5,655 nt of DNA from Acidobacteriota bacterium (GTDB taxonomy: Bacteria; Acidobacteriota; Vicinamibacteria; Vicinamibacterales; Vicinamibacteraceae), in the NCBI GenBank assembly GCA_023427865.1, contig JAEYZV010000266.1, positions 1 through 5,655 of the forward strand, read 5' to 3'. A model generated the notes under the pieces. It had not been told where the DNA came from, did not search any database, and saw only the letters and a program-made list of their open reading frames with translations. Below, one piece after another: positions 5,505-5,655 of this stretch. The translations under genes and the position numbers were made by a program. Every line of letters starts with the position of its first letter. Positions within the stretch are counted from its first letter, which is position 1.

Positions 5505-5655
5505 GGCGGGTGCCTCTTGATGCGGGCTCGAGCCGCTGCCATTCGGCCTCGAGCAGTTCATGGAGATCGGCAAGCGACAGCCCGCGTCGTCGCGCGTCGA
5601 GCACGAGGTCGGCGACCTGAGGCCGAAGCTGGCTGGTGCTGGCGCCGCGCGGCGC
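5497..5655 (-). CDS. GntR-family transcriptional regulator, YtrA type (C-terminal part only)
   Basis: The last 52 residues of a gene that runs in from beyond the right edge; the stop TGA is at 5497-5499. The visible part contains LRPQVADLVLDARRRG followed by LSLADLHELLEAEWQRLE, a helical tail typical of short YtrA-subfamily GntR regulators (a winged helix-turn-helix followed by a small helical dimerisation part). The DNA-binding half is outside the window, so the call rests on this tail and on the operon context: YtrA-type repressors are usually the first gene of a GntR-ATPase-permease operon that they control. Its stop overlaps the ATPase start by 8 nt, pointing to cotranscription and autoregulation of the whole set. 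The operator and promoter would lie beyond the window. Confidence 0.75.
   Translation of the reverse strand, partial: APRGASTSQLRPQVADLVLDARRRGLSLADLHELLEAEWQRLEPASRGTRRG
5513..5518 (-). promoter_or_regulatory. Ribosome binding site deciding the ATPase start
   Basis: AAGAGG on the - strand, 8 nt before the GTG at 5504, inside the 3' end of the upstream repressor gene. It supports the shorter ATPase form. Confidence 0.6.

Overview
The window comes from a GC-rich bacterial chromosome. Gene content and style (GTG starts, long open shadow frames, ABC-2 permeases with a DDRxFWRTRP motif, an SPFH gene followed by a ribbon-helix-helix gene, a purine-rich heptamer array between genes) would fit a soil Acidobacteriota lineage such as Vicinamibacteria. 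That placement is inference from style only; there is no rRNA or marker gene here. Two transcription units converge near position 1450-1535.

The left unit reads on the + strand. Positions 1-395 hold no convincing gene. They contain a perfect 14-bp hairpin (23-54), a sigma70-like promoter (293-320) with two 11-bp tandem repeats over its -10 region, and a GC-rich leader able to fold in two exclusive ways. Then come a two-TM SPFH/band-7 membrane protein (396-1262) and, 14 nt later, a small Arc-like ribbon-helix-helix DNA-binding protein (from 1277). The latter has no stop codon where its family should end: its frame runs through a heptamer repeat array (about 1445-1530) and on, antisense to the neighbouring permease gene, to 2320.

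The right unit reads on the - strand, from the right edge leftwards: the 3' end of a GntR-family repressor of YtrA type (5497-5655, partial), an ABC ATPase (4587-5504), and two tandem, homologous ABC-2 permeases (3061-4590 and 1535-3064), each exactly 509 residues. The four genes overlap by 8, 4 and 4 nt, so they almost certainly form one translationally coupled operon encoding a YtrA-controlled exporter with a heterodimeric membrane part. In Firmicutes, ytr-type operons answer to cell-envelope antibiotics; the substrate here cannot be read from sequence.

The system is mostly a known type. The least ordinary points are the missing stop of the RHH gene inside the heptamer array, the array itself, the near-collinear paralogous permeases with large extracytoplasmic domains, and the possible operator over the SPFH promoter.
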